DNA of 64,000 bases from positions 248,001 through 312,000 of the forward strand of contig NW_026042415.1 of the NCBI RefSeq assembly GCF_023856365.1. The letters are read 5' to 3'. Positions 12,384 through 24,800 of this stretch are shown here, one piece after another. The notes under the pieces are model-generated. The model had not been told where the DNA came from and ran no database searches. It saw nothing but the letters and a program-made list of their open reading frames with translations. This DNA comes from Brienomyrus brachyistius. Lineage: Eukaryota > Chordata > Actinopteri > Osteoglossiformes > Mormyridae. Position 1 is the stretch's first letter, and the number at the start of each line of letters is the position of its first letter. Position numbers and translations under genes: made by a program.

Positions 12384-13550
12384 GTTGATCTGTTTACCAT
12401 TCGTTTCTGGAGAAGAGGACAGAGTGTCTGCTGACTCCCAAGGCTTCCAAGAGCCAGGCTGACACAGAGCCGTCAAACTGCAAGCCCTTAGCGTAGGTGC
12501 TGAACAGATTGGAGCTTCAGTGGGCAATGGGCTGGGGGTTTGCAGCGGGGGGGCAGGGGGTTTGCAGTGGGGGGGGGGGGCGCTGTCAGGGAGGCATGCT
12601 TAGCACCCAACTCACGTCCAGCCAGCGTTGTATTACAAAGTTATGGTGGAAATATTTGACGCGGAGATGATTTGTGAGGAAAATTACTGTTTGGTCCACT
12701 GTTTGAGTGGAGCAGCAGAATTAGACTTCCATCACAATTAATTAGAACACCCACCGGAGATGCTCCATCTTGAGCCGGTCCACGCACGATAAATACAGCC
12801 GGGGAGAGGATATATGTCTTTTTATTAGCTGATGTGGTGTCGGCAGCCCTGGCAAGGGGGGCGTCAGTGAGGAGCTTCTGCCATCACTCACCGGCATCGC
12901 TCAACGCTTTTTTTTACGACTCGTTTTGTTAAAAACCTCTTTTTTTCTTCCCCCAGTGTTAGGTGCCAGAGTTATGGCGGCCCCCTCCCATGCAAATTAG
13001 GTAATGTTGACAGTTTGTTATTCATGTCATCGCCTTTTTAAACACTTAAAGGGTATAAATTCAGCTCTGACAGGCTGCGTCGAAATTGCCACTAAATATT
13101 ATTAAATATTTTAACAAGTTCCTTGTAAATATGCCTTAAATGTTTGAACGATAGGCAGGAAGAAAAATGGCCTTGCATCAACTTATTAGAGGCCGTAAAA
13201 ATGGCGTGATTTATGGCCGACATGGACCAACTTGGGGCACCTCTCCGCTTTCCCCATTTGCCGTGACTGTCCTGATGCAGACAATAAACATCTAAGCGAA
13301 TCGTCAAACCCTGTGCTTTTATAAGTCTAGGTTTTATAACACTGGGAGGAAGATTCCAGAACTTCGGCAGAACTCTACAGCCCGTTTCCTCCAAATGAGC
13401 CGAGTCTGCGCTCTGTTCCGGTTTGCCGGCTGTCCGCGCCGCTCCGGGTATCGTGGAACGAGTGTGTGCCGTCAAATGATACACTTCACTGATGTAATAA
13501 AGATTTTTCAATTGTCTGAAAACTTACTTAGTGCTAATTAGTCTTTAGGT
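12384..13550. promoter_or_regulatory. Unique block, 12640-13540 a candidate conserved noncoding region
   Basis: A G-rich part with G12 at 12569-12580 is followed by complex sequence with CACAATTAATTAGAACACC near 12734, TTTTTATTAGCTGATG near 12818 and ATTAAATATTTTAAC near 13100. A minus-strand frame of 139 codons (13092-13511) has no recognisable domain. I see no gene. The regulatory reading is inference from composition only. Confidence 0.3.
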
Positions 13551-16011
13551 TAAGAATCTGATTGGGCAGACAATGAGCGTTTTTCTCGCAGCACGACAGA
13601 CAAAGTCTTTTGTAGTTCAACATTTCCTAAGGAGCTTAACAGGGTGAAGCGTTGGTGCTTCTGACCTGTGACTGGATACCTGCTATTTTTATTGTGTGCT
13701 AATAGTAACAGAAACAAACAGAACTCTTTCTGTTGCCATGGAACTGACTGGCTGCCCATCAGTCAGTGTGAGGCTCACAGTTTAAACCCGCTTTTCACTG
13801 CTAAGAAGTGGCCTCCTTCGGCAGGGAGATGCGGTCTATCTCTGTTTTCTTCTTCTTCTTTTGCAAAGAGAAGCTCCTGCCGGTAAGTCTCCCTGTTTCT
13901 GATAGTGTGGCAGAGGGGCAGGGGACTAAAGGACCGTCCTCTGGCCTCTGTGCTCTTTCACAGGGAGATAAACATTCAGTTTCACCGGCGTTGCACTTGC
14001 TCTCTCAGCTTGATGAGGAGGTATGAACTTGTTGATTGGAACGTCTAGGCAGATTGATGTGGATGTATCCTGAGAGAAAGAGAAATGTGCAGAACATACA
14101 GGACATAAATAATGTAAAGGACAGTCCGATAAGAAAACGCAGTGTCTAAAAGCGGATTGGGATCCAGTGCTTCTTCGGGGAATCCCTTCCAGATGGTAGA
14201 TAAACAGGCAGTAATCTGCAGGCAGCGCCTCCTTGACAATCGCGGATGACAAGTGTGCTATTTATTTCATTAAAAAAGTTAAAAGGAGCAGGCAGCTGCT
14301 TAAAATAGCATGAGTGACACGGCGCAGAGAGCAGGAGGGCAGGCGGGTAGTTTGCGGTTCTATTAAAGGCCACATTTTCCAGGATAAAAGTCTGAGTGTT
14401 TGTCCCGGGGGCTGCAGATGACCGTGGGTCCTGGCAGGTCGTCCTGCTCTGCTGTGTCCTGGGCTGCAGAACAGCGAGCGGCATGATCGATAACCAAGCA
14501 AAATGAACGTCACCTGGGCTGGCGGGGCCTGACTGTTTGGAAAACAGCAGAAACAGCCTCATTAGGGCCCTTATGTAAACACGCTGAGTAGTGAAGTGTG
14601 GTTATGTATACATGTGAAAGCACAGGGGCCAGCGCAGTGAGGAAGGAACAGGATTTGTGCGCAAAAGGTTCCTGTAAGGTGGATCCCCCCTTTCGGCTTA
14701 GGGGCATTGTGTGAGATTGCAGTGTCTATCAGGGGTAGAGGTTTCAAATTTATCAGTTGAGTAAGTATTTCCTTATTACTTCCAAGGCCGTCCGGGGCCC
14801 TCCCTGGGGTCCATTCATGTGGTGTATTTGTGAACCGGACCTGTCTATCCCATAATTGACGTCATGGAAACCAGGCCACTGGGAAGGAAGTCTTTTTCCC
14901 CCTTGAGCACCCCTCCCCACCTGTGCCATCTATACATCCAGGGGGTTATTTTTCTGTGAGTGCATTGGCCTGGCATCCTGCGTATGCGTCTGAATGTTCA
15001 GTTTTACCCTGAAGAGCTCGGTGATGATTGCAGCCATGCACCATGGACATAAAATCAAAGCGGGATGGGACTCGGGAAATGCTGGCTGCCGCGAATGCGC
15101 GCCCCAGCCTCGGCCCATCTCATTCGATTAGACCGTCTTGCGGACAGGAAGCGCTGAAATGCGCTGGAGATGGTATCAGTGTGGGACACGGGGGCGCTGT
15201 CCCCATTGCCACTCTGAAACGCCAAAGTGGTCCTCAATCCTGTTAGGCAGACCCAGTGCTCAGGCTCCCCTGATAGCTGCCCGGTGGGGGGTGGGGGGGC
15301 TGCTATGCTGGTATTTCTCCGCTGCCTGGTGTGTTCTGCACATGTAATTCTCAGATTTATTCTGCTGACAGAGCCATATGCTGCTGTTTCTTGTCATCCC
15401 AGCCAGTTAGGATGCGGTTAACAGAGGATGGTCTGTGTTACGGCACTGGGAGGTGGTCTTCACAAGCAGTGTCGCCTGCATTTACACCTTTCCTGCACCC
15501 GCTGTCCAGCCGCGCCTCATTGCAAATCTGCTTTGGTCATGTTTTGGCCGTTAAAATGTGTTGGAATAATCCCAGTGCAGTGATCCACGGCACGGGGCCT
15601 TTACACGCGTGTGCTTTGCATGTTATAGTGTTTGAGCAGTGGGATGTGTGTCGCCACATTGCCCATCAAGGTTTCATGCTTTGGGTAAGGAAGCTGATGG
15701 GGGAGGTGTAATCCAGGGAAATGCCACGATCTATTCCAGATCCGGGGGCAATTAAAGGTTATCTGAAGTATCCCTGACTTTCAGGGGCGCCTCTCTAATT
15801 TTACTTGCCCCCCCCCTTGGGATTGGAAATCGGCAGGGGGGGGTAGATGGTATATCTGCATGGCCCTTAGGGGATGGTCGTTAAGACATTAAGACGACCC
15901 CCCCCCATCATGACAGGCTGCTGTGGGGGTCATCTCCACTTGACAGCAGGAAGTCCTGGAGAAGCAATCTGGAGCATGAGTGGAGGGGGGAGGCCATGGC
16001 GGGGCGGCTGG
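13551..16011. other. Unique sequence, no gene found
   Basis: Mixed-composition sequence. Frames up to 138 codons occur on both strands, overlap each other and show no family resemblance. Short C/G runs lie near 15810, 15837 and 15899. No mobile element was recognised. Confidence 0.5.
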
Positions 16012-16228
16012 GGCGCTGGTGCTGAGGGAAGCTCTGGCCACGGTTGGCTATCAGGCTGTCGGGGACGCCGTGGCGGGGAGGAGGGGCGGGGAGGCCGGGG
16101 AGGGGAGGACAGGGAGGCCGGAGAGGCCGGGGTTGGGAGGAGGGGGCGGGGACACCGTGGCGGGGAGGACAGGGAGGCCGGGGCACTGGTGCTGAGGGAA
16201 GCTCTGGCCACGGTTGGCTGTCAGGCTG
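16012..16228. repeat. GC-rich segment with a 47-bp direct duplication
   Basis: A 47-bp sequence starting GGCGCTGGTGCTGAGGGAAG (16012-16058) recurs at 16182-16228 with two differences. The 123 bp between the copies is very G-rich and itself contains repeats of GGGGAC(G/A)CCGTGGCGGGGAG and AGGGAGGCCGG. The segment is therefore a small nested tandem duplication. Overlapping frames rich in Gly/Arg or Pro/Ser are composition artefacts. Confidence 0.85.
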
Positions 16229-16694
16229 CCCCACCGGCCCCAGGGACTCGCTAGCATTCAGCTCACACATTATGAAAACCTATGTTACAGTTTATTAGAG
16301 ACACTCCTGATCATATGAATGTTCAAAGTCCCTAACGTTCTCTTTTCTTCTTTTTAATCAGTGATCAAATGTTGCTTTATTCCTCGGCTGATGCTTTTGT
16401 GGGAAGCTGTCTCTCCACTCTCCGCCTTCACGCATTTATACGAGTTTTTTAGCGCAGCACTTGGTGGTGCGTGCTCACCTTAAGCGATGGAGAGTTGGGC
16501 TTCTCTGGGCTGACGGAGTCATCGTTTTAGGTAATCTTTGAGTACTGCAGTTTAGGATCCATTTAGGGTATCATGTGTGAACCTACTGTAGGTGTAAGAA
16601 CACAGGATTTTATATGTTTTTCTGAGTGTGAATCCAGTGTGAGGCATACACATTTCGTGAATTTTTTTCCAGCATCAGGTAGGGATCATGTGGA
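16229..16694. other. Unique sequence, nothing recognised
   Basis: Complex sequence without repeats, recognisable mobile elements or a supported reading frame. Confidence 0.5.
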
Positions 16695-16985
16695 AGAAGA
16701 GGATTGTGGGTATTCCGATAGTACTGGGGTTTTGAGAGGCAAGCCATTCCATATGGCCAGGAGAAACAAAGATAATACATTGCATTGTGGGTATTCCCAG
16801 GGGTTCGGGGGCAAAGATGGTACAGGGGCTCCTACTGGATATCTTTTCCAGATGGCCGAGAGAAATGGAGATGATGCTGCAGGGCGTTGGGGGGAATTCC
16901 CCAGGGTATTCCCTCAAGAGGAAAGCCCTGATGGCCCCGCCCTGGGCAAGGCATTATGGGTATTTCCTGTTAGCCCACATTGGAG
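16695..16985. repeat. Decayed tandem repeat, unit roughly 70-100 bp
   Basis: Variants of the phrase GCATTGTGGGTATTCC occur near 16699, 16784, 16885 and 16952, and ATGGCC(A/G)(A/G)GAGAAA occurs between them. The copies are strongly diverged and unevenly spaced. A 148-codon plus-strand frame (16573-17019) runs through it and shows matching Gly-Tyr-Ser / Met-Ala-(Arg/Glu)-Arg-Asn echoes, which reflect the DNA repeat and not a known protein. Confidence 0.6.
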
Positions 16986-17974
16986 GGGCAGTGGTGTAAT
17001 AGCAGTTGGGGAAGTGTGAGTTATGCGGGAACTGAGCGAGAGGCGCCGCAGCCCTTGGCACAGGACTCAAGGCGGGGGACAGTCTTAGTGCGGGGGACCT
17101 CGGGAAATGTGTACCCCACTCCGGGGGAGTTTACCACGACCGCTGCCGTTCCAGAGGGACAGGGTGGACGACGAGAAAGCTCAAATAAACACATTTGTTA
17201 AAAAAACCTATATAAATAAATAGTACATATAGCTCATAAATGAATGACGATGCATGAGATTAGTTTGCATTTGAGTCTGATTTGGACAAATGTGCGCTGC
17301 TCTATTTTGTCAGTAAGTGCATATTAGTATGCGAGATGTATGTTGTTTTAGCCCGGCCCCTTGATGCAGTTCAGTCAATCATGCGTGTTGTGCTTCCCGG
17401 CCTGGTTTTCATGCAGTTTTGCGTGAGTCTTATTTGCAGGATTAATTATGGCTGTTGCAGTGTAATAACAAGTCACATGACGTGCGCATTTTTGCCTGCC
17501 GGTGAATGTCCGGCATGGGAGTCAGAGGAGGAGAAGATAGACGAGAATCTGGGAAACGATACATTAACTCAGATGCCCCTCAACTTCCCCGAGTTATGAT
17601 GGAAGATGCTTAACCCCCCCAGCGCCCCGTACCCATCGGTTTCCCTGTCCTTGAATGGATGTCCTCTCTCATTCCAATTAATGCAATTAGTGATTTCTAA
17701 CCCTACCGCACTGGGGAACTCAAACACAGATGAAAACGGTCAATGAGAAAAGCACGTGTGGCTGTAGTAATCTCAAATTAGAGCAGACAAAAGAGAAAAA
17801 GACGTTCATTCTGGGGAAGCGTGCCCCACCAGGGCAGAAGGCAGGCCTCGAACTCTTCTTTGTTAAAATATGCCCCTGTGGTGAAGTGGAAACACCACAG
17901 GCAGCCAGTTACACTCTCACAAGTGAGCCGATCCACTAGGCTGTACTGTGACAGGCGGCTTTTCAGGCACTCGC
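16986..17974. other. Unique sequence, no gene found
   Basis: Complex sequence. A 105-codon plus-strand frame (17282-17599) has no domain I recognise. An AT-rich patch lies at 17190-17250. Confidence 0.5.
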
Positions 17975-18380
17975 GGTGTCCTCACAGTGTCCTCACGGTG
18001 TCCTCACAGTGTCCTCACGATGTCTTTATGCTGTCCTCACGATGTCCTCACGGTGTCGTTATGCTGTCTTCACAATGTCCTCACAGTGTCCTCGCAGTGT
18101 CCTCACGGTGTCTTTATGGTGTCCTCACGATGTCCTCATAGTGTCCTTGCGGGGTCCTCACGATGTCCTCATAGTGTCCTTGCGGGGTCCTCACGATGTC
18201 CTCACAGTGTCCTCATGGTGTCCTCACGATGTCTTTATGGTGTCCTCACAGTGTCCTCGCGGTGTCTTTATGGTGTCCTCACGGTGTCTTTATGGTGTCC
18301 TCACGATGTCCTCATAGTGTCCTTGCGGGGTCCTCACGATGTCCTCACAGTGTCCTTGCGGGGTCCTCACGGTTTCCTCA
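17975..18380. repeat. 11-bp minisatellite with 33-bp higher-order copies
   Basis: The base unit is TGTCCTCACRG/TGTCCTCACGA, with TGTCTTTATGG, TGTCCTCATAG and GGTCCTCACGA variants. A 33-bp block (CATAGTGTCCTTGCGGGGTC in part) recurs near 18137, 18170 and 18312, and a CACAG variant of it lies near 18345. The phase is kept almost throughout. Frames of Cys-Pro-His-Ser-Val-Leu type on the plus strand are artefacts. Confidence 0.95.
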
Positions 18381-18739
18381 CTGCCTCACTCTCGTGCGGC
18401 CCAAGTAGATCCCTCCGATCCGGCTGACATGCTGCGGCGGCTGTCACCTCCTTCCGTGTCCCCACGAGCCGGCTCCTCTCGTCACGACTCCTCTCCTGTC
18501 CTGTTGGGCCATGATGGAAATTCATGCAAATGGCGTTCACCTGTGAGATAGTTCTGTGCGGCCCGGAGAGCTGGCCCGTCGTGTGATCCCACGTACGACG
18601 CGGCCTTCAACTTTTAGGGGACGATGCTATTGGACACGGATGGTGGAGCCCGGTTGTCTACGTGACACACAGTGGGCTGCTGTTCATATGTGTCTGTTTC
18701 TTAGACGTCTAACTGAATTGATCATGTTGTCCCTCTGAA
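18381..18739. other. Unique GC-rich spacer, nothing recognised
   Basis: Complex sequence between an 11-bp array and an AT-rich block. No reading frame or element is supported. Confidence 0.5.
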
Positions 18740-19560
18740 TGGTTAATCATGTCGTACTATTTGTTTTAAAATGTTTTAAAATGTTTTAAAAGGCAGAATA
18801 TCGGATAAGGGTGATACATTGGCGTTGGTTAGTTACATTACAGTTCAGCTAATACCTATTATGTTATTATAGGATATATACTTGCCGATCTTAACAGGAC
18901 TGTATTTACCCTTTTGATTAGTCAATAGCGCGGGGAACTCGTGCCGTGGTCATTGCCGAGCCGCGTCACATGTCAGCCTGCAATTGATTGCTGTCATTAT
19001 TTAGCAATTTCTCTTATTTTCAAACCCTTTGCATTGGACTCATTTAGAAAATAACCCCTTAAAGACTCCCGAGGAGTCTTATTGAACCTGGACTAATTAA
19101 TAGTTGGCATTTGGAACCAGAATTCATCTACGCGGATTCAATAATTATTTCCACACCTTCCCCATTGTGAGCCGTTAATAATCTGCTACCCGCCCGAGTT
19201 TTAAATATGGCACATTGTATCAATGAAACATTGATTGTAATATTTTTACATGCTGAGGGAACTCTTAAAAAAGAAAAAAAATTTAAAAATGATTCCCCAT
19301 GATTGTTTCACGCTTGACAAAATGTTTAATGGTTTATCAAAGCCAGCTTACATTGTTTTACGTATTTGCGCGTCTTATTGTCGCTCTGCAGTAATCCCTT
19401 AACCGCTACGCCCCCTGCTGCTTGTCTTTGCGGCACAGAACAGAAACGATTCCTATTTGAAATACAAATAAATTGATATACATTTTGAAATGACATTAAA
19501 GCCTACGCACTTTGTAATTATGTGAGATATCTGGTATTTCTAATTAAACGTGAAATGTTT
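18740..19560. promoter_or_regulatory. Candidate conserved noncoding block
   Basis: AT-rich but complex, apart from a small AAAATGTTTT direct repeat at 18766-18790. It holds many homeodomain-type cores: GACTAATTAATAG near 19090, CAATAATTATTTCC near 19140, GTTAATAATC near 19175 and TCTAATTAAACG near 19540. A CTCF-like motif (minus-strand AGCAGCAGGGGGCGT) lies at about 19408-19424. No open frame of note exists. Composition and motif density suggest a developmental regulatory element; this is inference. Confidence 0.35.
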
Positions 19561-20569
19561 CACGTGGGCACGTGGTGCCCTGCGCGGAGCCGTGTTAATC
19601 AGACCCCGACGCCCATCTTTACGGTATCTGTGTTCCCAGCATGCCGTGGGCCAGCTCCTCGCCATCTCAGAAGACACATAATGGGTAAACTGCTGAATTA
19701 TTTAGCTGCCTGGGAAGGAAAAAACCAGGACAACATAGTTTACATAGTTAGAAATGTTACGGAGACGTGGCGAAGGCCGGCACCAATCATTTCGCAGTTT
19801 TAAGGGCACAGCAGCAATTCCTTCTTCGGGGCATCAGAGCCGGCGACCTTCTCCATCACATGCTTGGTCTTCTCGGTTGATTCGCCCGTATTTACGGCGG
19901 GCGGCGTACAGCGTCAAGGAGAGGCGCGTCTAACGCTGGAGGGGAGGGGGGGGGGGCGGTTGGCGGCTATGGAGGAAGACTGATATTGTTTTTTTATAGT
20001 TTGACCTTTGAGTTATTAACTTGCTCTTGATGTATAACTGCATTGCTGCCGCACTGTGGGTAAATAGCTGTATCCCGATGAAACCAGAACGGCAGCTCAA
20101 CAAATACAAGCGGATATAGATACATCTCCTCATTAGCCCTGACTAAAGGATGCGCAGGGAAGCGGTGCTGGGCTCTGATCCGACGTGACAGATGTAGTAT
20201 GAGAACAACTGCTTCTGAAAGCCTTCTGGTGCAGTCAGAAGAGACATATCTCAGGACAGAGAGGCCCTGTGAAAATGCCGTTTTTTCTTCTCCCGCTCTC
20301 AGCATGACCTTATCCCTCTGTGACGGATACCCCTGTCACCAGCCAGTAAGCGCCTTTCTCCTGCACTCCTCTCCCTCCCGTGCTGCTCTCAGTGCCCCTG
20401 GTGGGCTCTGTTCCCTCGGAAGCGTCACTCTCACTTTTTAGTTTTTTGATTGCAGTTAGAAGATTTTTATAAAATGGACTTTCCCCTTGTGTGGACGGAA
20501 AAGGTGGCCCCCACAATATCACAACACCAGGTTTTTGTCACACTGTGGGGTGCTTGGTGGCTCACTTTT
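19561..20569. other. Unique sequence, no gene found
   Basis: The right arm of an 18-bp inverted pair (ACGTGAAA TG TTTCACGT, 19549-19566) starts the interval. A short G run lies near 19950. Frames up to 103 codons have no recognisable content. Confidence 0.5.
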
Positions 20570-20748
20570 CATAGCCCCCCCACCACCAAGTTGGTTTCTT
20601 TCTGCAGTCTGAAGACATGCAGCTTGGTAATTCGTGTCCCTAAATGTGCCTTGCAGACGACTGGCCTCCTGTCCAGGGTCCTTCTTAGCTTTGCGCCCTG
20701 TGCTGTCTGGGACAGGCAGACAGGCATGATTTAGGATAGGGGGACACC
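20570..20748 (+). mobile_element. Degraded 3' part of the (GGAT)n-tailed SINE family
   Basis: TCTGCAGTCTGAAGACATGC at 20601-20620, AATTCGTGTCCCTAAATGTGCC, GACTGGCCTCCTGTCCAGGG and TGCGCCCTGTGCTGTCTGGG follow in the order seen in this fish SINE body (compare the minus-strand copy at 34966-35294). The tRNA-like head and the GGAT tail are missing. It lies directly left of the 80-bp array. Confidence 0.6.
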
Positions 20749-20765
20749 GGAATATTCCAAAGCAA

Positions 20766-21498
20766 AGCCCTGCAGATCTCACACAGGCAGACTGGGCCCG
20801 GGGTACTGGGTGGGCTCTATAGTTTTCTATCCACAGCACTATGCATAGCCCTGCAGATCCCACACAGGCAGACTGGGCCCGGGGTACTGGGTGGGCTCTA
20901 TAGCTCTCTATCCACAGCACCATGCATAGCCCTGCAGATCCCACACAGGCAGACTGGGCCCGGGGTACTGGGTGGGTGTATAGCTCTCTATCCACAGCAC
21001 TATGCATAGCCCTGCAGATCCCACACAGGCAGACTGGGCCCGGGGTACTGGGTGGGTGTATAGCTCTCTATCCACAGCACCATGCATAGCCCTGCAGATC
21101 CCACACAGGCAGACTGGGCCCGGGGTACTGGGTGGGTGTATAGCTCTCTATCCACAGCACTATGCATAGCCCTGCAGATCCCACACAGGCAGACTGGGCC
21201 CGGGGGTACTGGGTGGGCTCTATAGCTCTCTATCCACAGCACCATGCATAGCCCTGCAGATCCCACACAGGCAGACTGGGCCCGGGGGTACTGGGTGGGT
21301 GTATAGCTCTCTATCCACAGCACCATGCATAGCCCTGCAGATCCCACACAGGCAGACTGGGCCCGGAGTACTGGGTGGGTGTATAGCTCTCTATCCACAG
21401 CACCATGCATAGCCCTGCAGATCCCACACAGGCAGACTGGGCCCGGAGTACTGGGTGGGTGTATAGCTCTCTATCCACAGCACTATGCATAGCCCTGC
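20766..21498. repeat. 80-82-bp minisatellite, 9 units
   Basis: Nine units carry GCCCTGCAGATCCCACACAG, then GCAGACTGGGCCCGGGGTAC, then TATCCACAGCACCATGCATA. Unit length varies by 1-2 bp through GGTGGGCTCTA versus GGTGGGTGTA and an extra G in CCCGGGGG. The copies differ by only a few bases each, so amplification is recent. Minus-strand frames of 136 and 162 codons with repeated LCMVLWIESY-type peptides are artefacts. Confidence 0.95.
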
Positions 21499-22657
21499 TT
21501 TATGCCAGTCCTATGTCCAAAAAAGGGCAACCCTTTGTAACCCTTTGGTCACAAGTCGGGCCCCTCTAGTCAAACCTAAAGAAGAGCAGTGTTCTCCTTG
21601 AGGGGTGGGGGTGTGTACGAAATTCACGCCCGTGCCGAAAGCGCTTATGTTAGTGGCTTTAAATCTGATGCCATGGCATGCCAAAGCTCTGCCCCCCCGA
21701 CCCCCCCCAACAGAGTAGCGAGCTCAGGAAGCTGAGCAGACGCGTCTGTTCTGTATCTCTCTGGATTAACGCACTTTACATTGTACTTATAAAATCAGTT
21801 CATCTTCAGCCACTGACTGACACAGATAGAGCCAACGACACTGTTTTGGGCCAAAAAGTGGTGGCAGCGAGGGAGGGGGCAGTAGAATAAGAGATAAATG
21901 TGATTCTCCCCGCCTGAGTCCTTCCTCTTACCACAGACCCCATAAGAGCCTTTTCATCGGAATCTCTGGTGGAGAAGAAAACAGGAGTTTAAGTAGAAAA
22001 TAACTGGAGATAATTTGAATATAATTACATGCTGCCTTTTATATCTCTGGGTCTTGGAGGCCCATTATGAATAATGTGATGTTAAGGCGAGAGGAACCCA
22101 GATAGAAAAGGGAGACACCGTTTCTTATTACTCTTGGTGGGATTAATAACAAACAAATTGCTTATTTGACTGGCACTGCCCGGCCTGGCAGTCAAACGGC
22201 TCAGGGTGGAAGGGTTAGCTATTTAAGGTATGTGGAAAGTGTGTCACACGCATGCCCAGAAGCCCCGGGTTACACCTGCCCCCGGGTCAGGGAGGGGCGC
22301 TGCTGATCCAGCCCTTTTTTTATTTCATTTTTATTCATTTATTTTTTTTTTTTTTTGCGGCAAAATAAAATATGGCTCAACTCGTCATGAAGGTGCTATT
22401 GATTAGCTTTAGCCTGCCAGTGAATTACAGGCGATGTTAAATGAAGAGGAAAATATTTTTATGAGTCTTTGCAGGCTGAGCCAGGAGTCCTGCGTGCCTC
22501 ACACACTCGCCCCGACAGGCTTTCTGTTTTTCTCTGGAATTCTTGTGGCTCCCGTAAAGCCAACAAGGTTATTTTTTCATTTAAAAAGAGAGCACTGCGT
22601 GTATTTTTTTTTACGTTCTTCCTGTCAAACTGGTATGAATAATACAGGGTGGGGCCG

Positions 22658-22692
<35 letters not shown>

Positions 22693-23680
22693 CGCTGGTG
22701 AGTGAGTACGCGTGTGGGAGGTCATGTGATCCCATCAGATGTGCCTGTCTGGTGGAGTCACATCGGGGATGCGGGCTGATCTGCTGATGGTACCCGAGTG
22801 TGTGGGACACTGGGGGGTGTTTCCCCCGGTGTGCGTGTGTGTGACACGCCCTGCAGCGGGGGTCGTTCATTAGGAAATGCAGGTCTACATGTGCTTCAGA
22901 TGTGGGGTATCACCCCCGCCCTGGATTTTTTAGATTAGATTTTTCATCTTTATGTAATAACATATAAGGAGGGCCGAGTACCTTTTCCTTTAATGTGTAG
23001 CCTGAAGTTACCCCCCACCCCCCACCCCGCCCCCTTACCGTACCTCCACATGTATCACGTTCCATATCACATTTAAAAATGCTGAGAAAATAAAGTCCAC
23101 AGTGAAGCAGAGCAATGATTTCTGAATAGATGAAAGGCTCATGGCCATAAAGAATCTTCGTTCTCCTGCAGCGGGTAAAATAAACTTGACAAACATTTGT
23201 CCTCTTAAACTAGATGGAGATAAATTACCTTCATCCTAGGTATTCTTGTTAACTCACAGCTACAGCACGGGTGTATATTTCAAAGATTTTTTTGGGAGGA
23301 GGGGGGTGTTCTATATCATGTGTTTGATAGTTCTGAGAAAATATATGATGTGGAGAGAATACTTTATGTCTATTATGCATAGGTTCCATCCTGGGGGTGT
23401 TTGGAACAATGTACTGCCTGTTTCTTTTTTTTTCTCCCAGCCCCCCCGGAATTAAATATTTAAAAAGTCGGAGAGAAAAAAACAAAACATCAAACTAACA
23501 TAACAATCGCCAGCTGTTGTTCATTTGCATATCAGCCCAACCTCATGCAACTTGACTGGAGATGCAGGGAACATGCAGCTGATTTGACTAATGTAACCTG
23601 ATTTTTACCTACTGGTTGGGAGACTTATCTGGATGGGAATCATGGTCAGGACTGGGTGAAGCTTTCTGAAGTGGCGCGCA
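21499..23680. other. Unique sequence; candidate regulatory block 21890-22640
   Basis: From 21890 the sequence is AT-rich and complex, with GATAATTTGAATATAATTAC near 22010 and GATTAATAACAAAC near 22140, then a T-rich stretch near 22317-22356. A GT run (22658-22683) merges into GCGCGCGTGCGC, an alternating purine-pyrimidine stretch. The section 23040-23590 is again complex and AT-rich. No gene is recognised; regulatory function is inference. Confidence 0.35.
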
Positions 23681-24800
23681 GTGAAGGCTGGAGAGGGGCA
23701 GTGAAGGCTGGAGAGGGGCAGTGAAGGCGGGAGAGGGGCAGTGAAGGCGGGAGAGGGGCCGTGAAGGCGGGAGAAAGGCAGTGAAGGCGGGAGAAAGGCA
23801 GTGAAGGCGGGAGAGGGGCAGTGAAGGCGGGAGAGGGGCAGTGAAGGCGGGAGAGGGGCCGTGAAGACGGGAGAGGGGCAGTGAAGGCGGGAGAGGGGCC
23901 GTGAAGGTGGGAGAGGGGCAGTGAAGGCGGGAGAGGGGCAGTGAAGGCGGGAGAGGGACCGTGAAGACGGGAGAGGGGCAGTGAAGGCGGGAGAGGGGCA
24001 GTGAAGGCGGGAGAGGGGCAGTGAAGGCGGGAGAGGGGCAGTGAAGGCAGGAGAGGGGCCGTGAAGACGGGAGAGGGGCAGTGAAGGCGGGAGAGGGGCC
24101 GTGAAGGCGGGAGAGGGGCCGTGAAGGCGGGAGAGGGGCAGTGAAGGCGGGAGAGGGGCAGTGAAGGCGGGAGAGGGACCGTGAAGGTTTGAGAGGAGCC
24201 ATGAAGGCGGGAGAAAGGCAGTGAAGGCGGGAGAGGGGCAGTGAAGGCGGGAGAGGGGCCGTGAAGACGGGAGAGGGGCCGTGAAGACGGGAGAGGGGCA
24301 GTGAAGGCGGGAGAGGGGCCGTGAAGGCGGGAGAGGGACCGTGAAGGCTTGAGAGGGGCAGTGAAGGCGGGAGAGGGGCCGTGAAGGCGGGAGAGGGACC
24401 GTGAAGGCGGGAGAGGGGCCGTGAAGGCGGGAGAAGGGCAGTGAAGGCGGGAGAGGGGCCGTGAAGGCGGGAGAGGGGCCGTGAAGGCGGGAGAGGGGCC
24501 GTGAAGGCGGGAGAAGGGCAGTGAAGGCGGGAGAGGGGCCGTGAAGGCGGGAGAAGGGCAGTGAAGGCGGGAGAGGGGCCGTGAAGGCGGGAGAGGGGCC
24601 GTGAAGGCGGGAGAGGGGCAGTGAAGGCAGGAGAATGGCCGTGAAGGCGGGAGAGGGGCAGTGAAGGCGGGAGAGGGACCGTGAAGGCTTGAGAGGGGCC
24701 GTGAAGGCGGGAGAGGGGCCGTGAAGGTTTGAGAGGGGCCTTGAAGGCGGGCGAGGGGCCGTGAAGGCGGGAGAGGGGCCATGAAGGCGGGAGAGGGGCC
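23681..24800. repeat. 20-bp minisatellite, 56 units with no indels
   Basis: 1,120 bp equal exactly 56 units of consensus GTGAAGGCGGGAGAGGGGC(A/C). Variation is by substitution only: units end in GGGGCA, GGGGCC, AAGGCA, AGGGCA or GGGACC, and a few carry GGCTT, GGTTT or GACGG. Unit types are mixed, but some neighbours recur, for example a GGGACC unit followed by a GGCTT/GGTTT or GACGG unit. The plus strand is strongly purine-rich. With no stop in the minus-strand unit, three minus frames stay open for 378-475 codons; they encode Pro/Ser/Leu-rich 20-residue repeats and are artefacts. Confidence 0.97.
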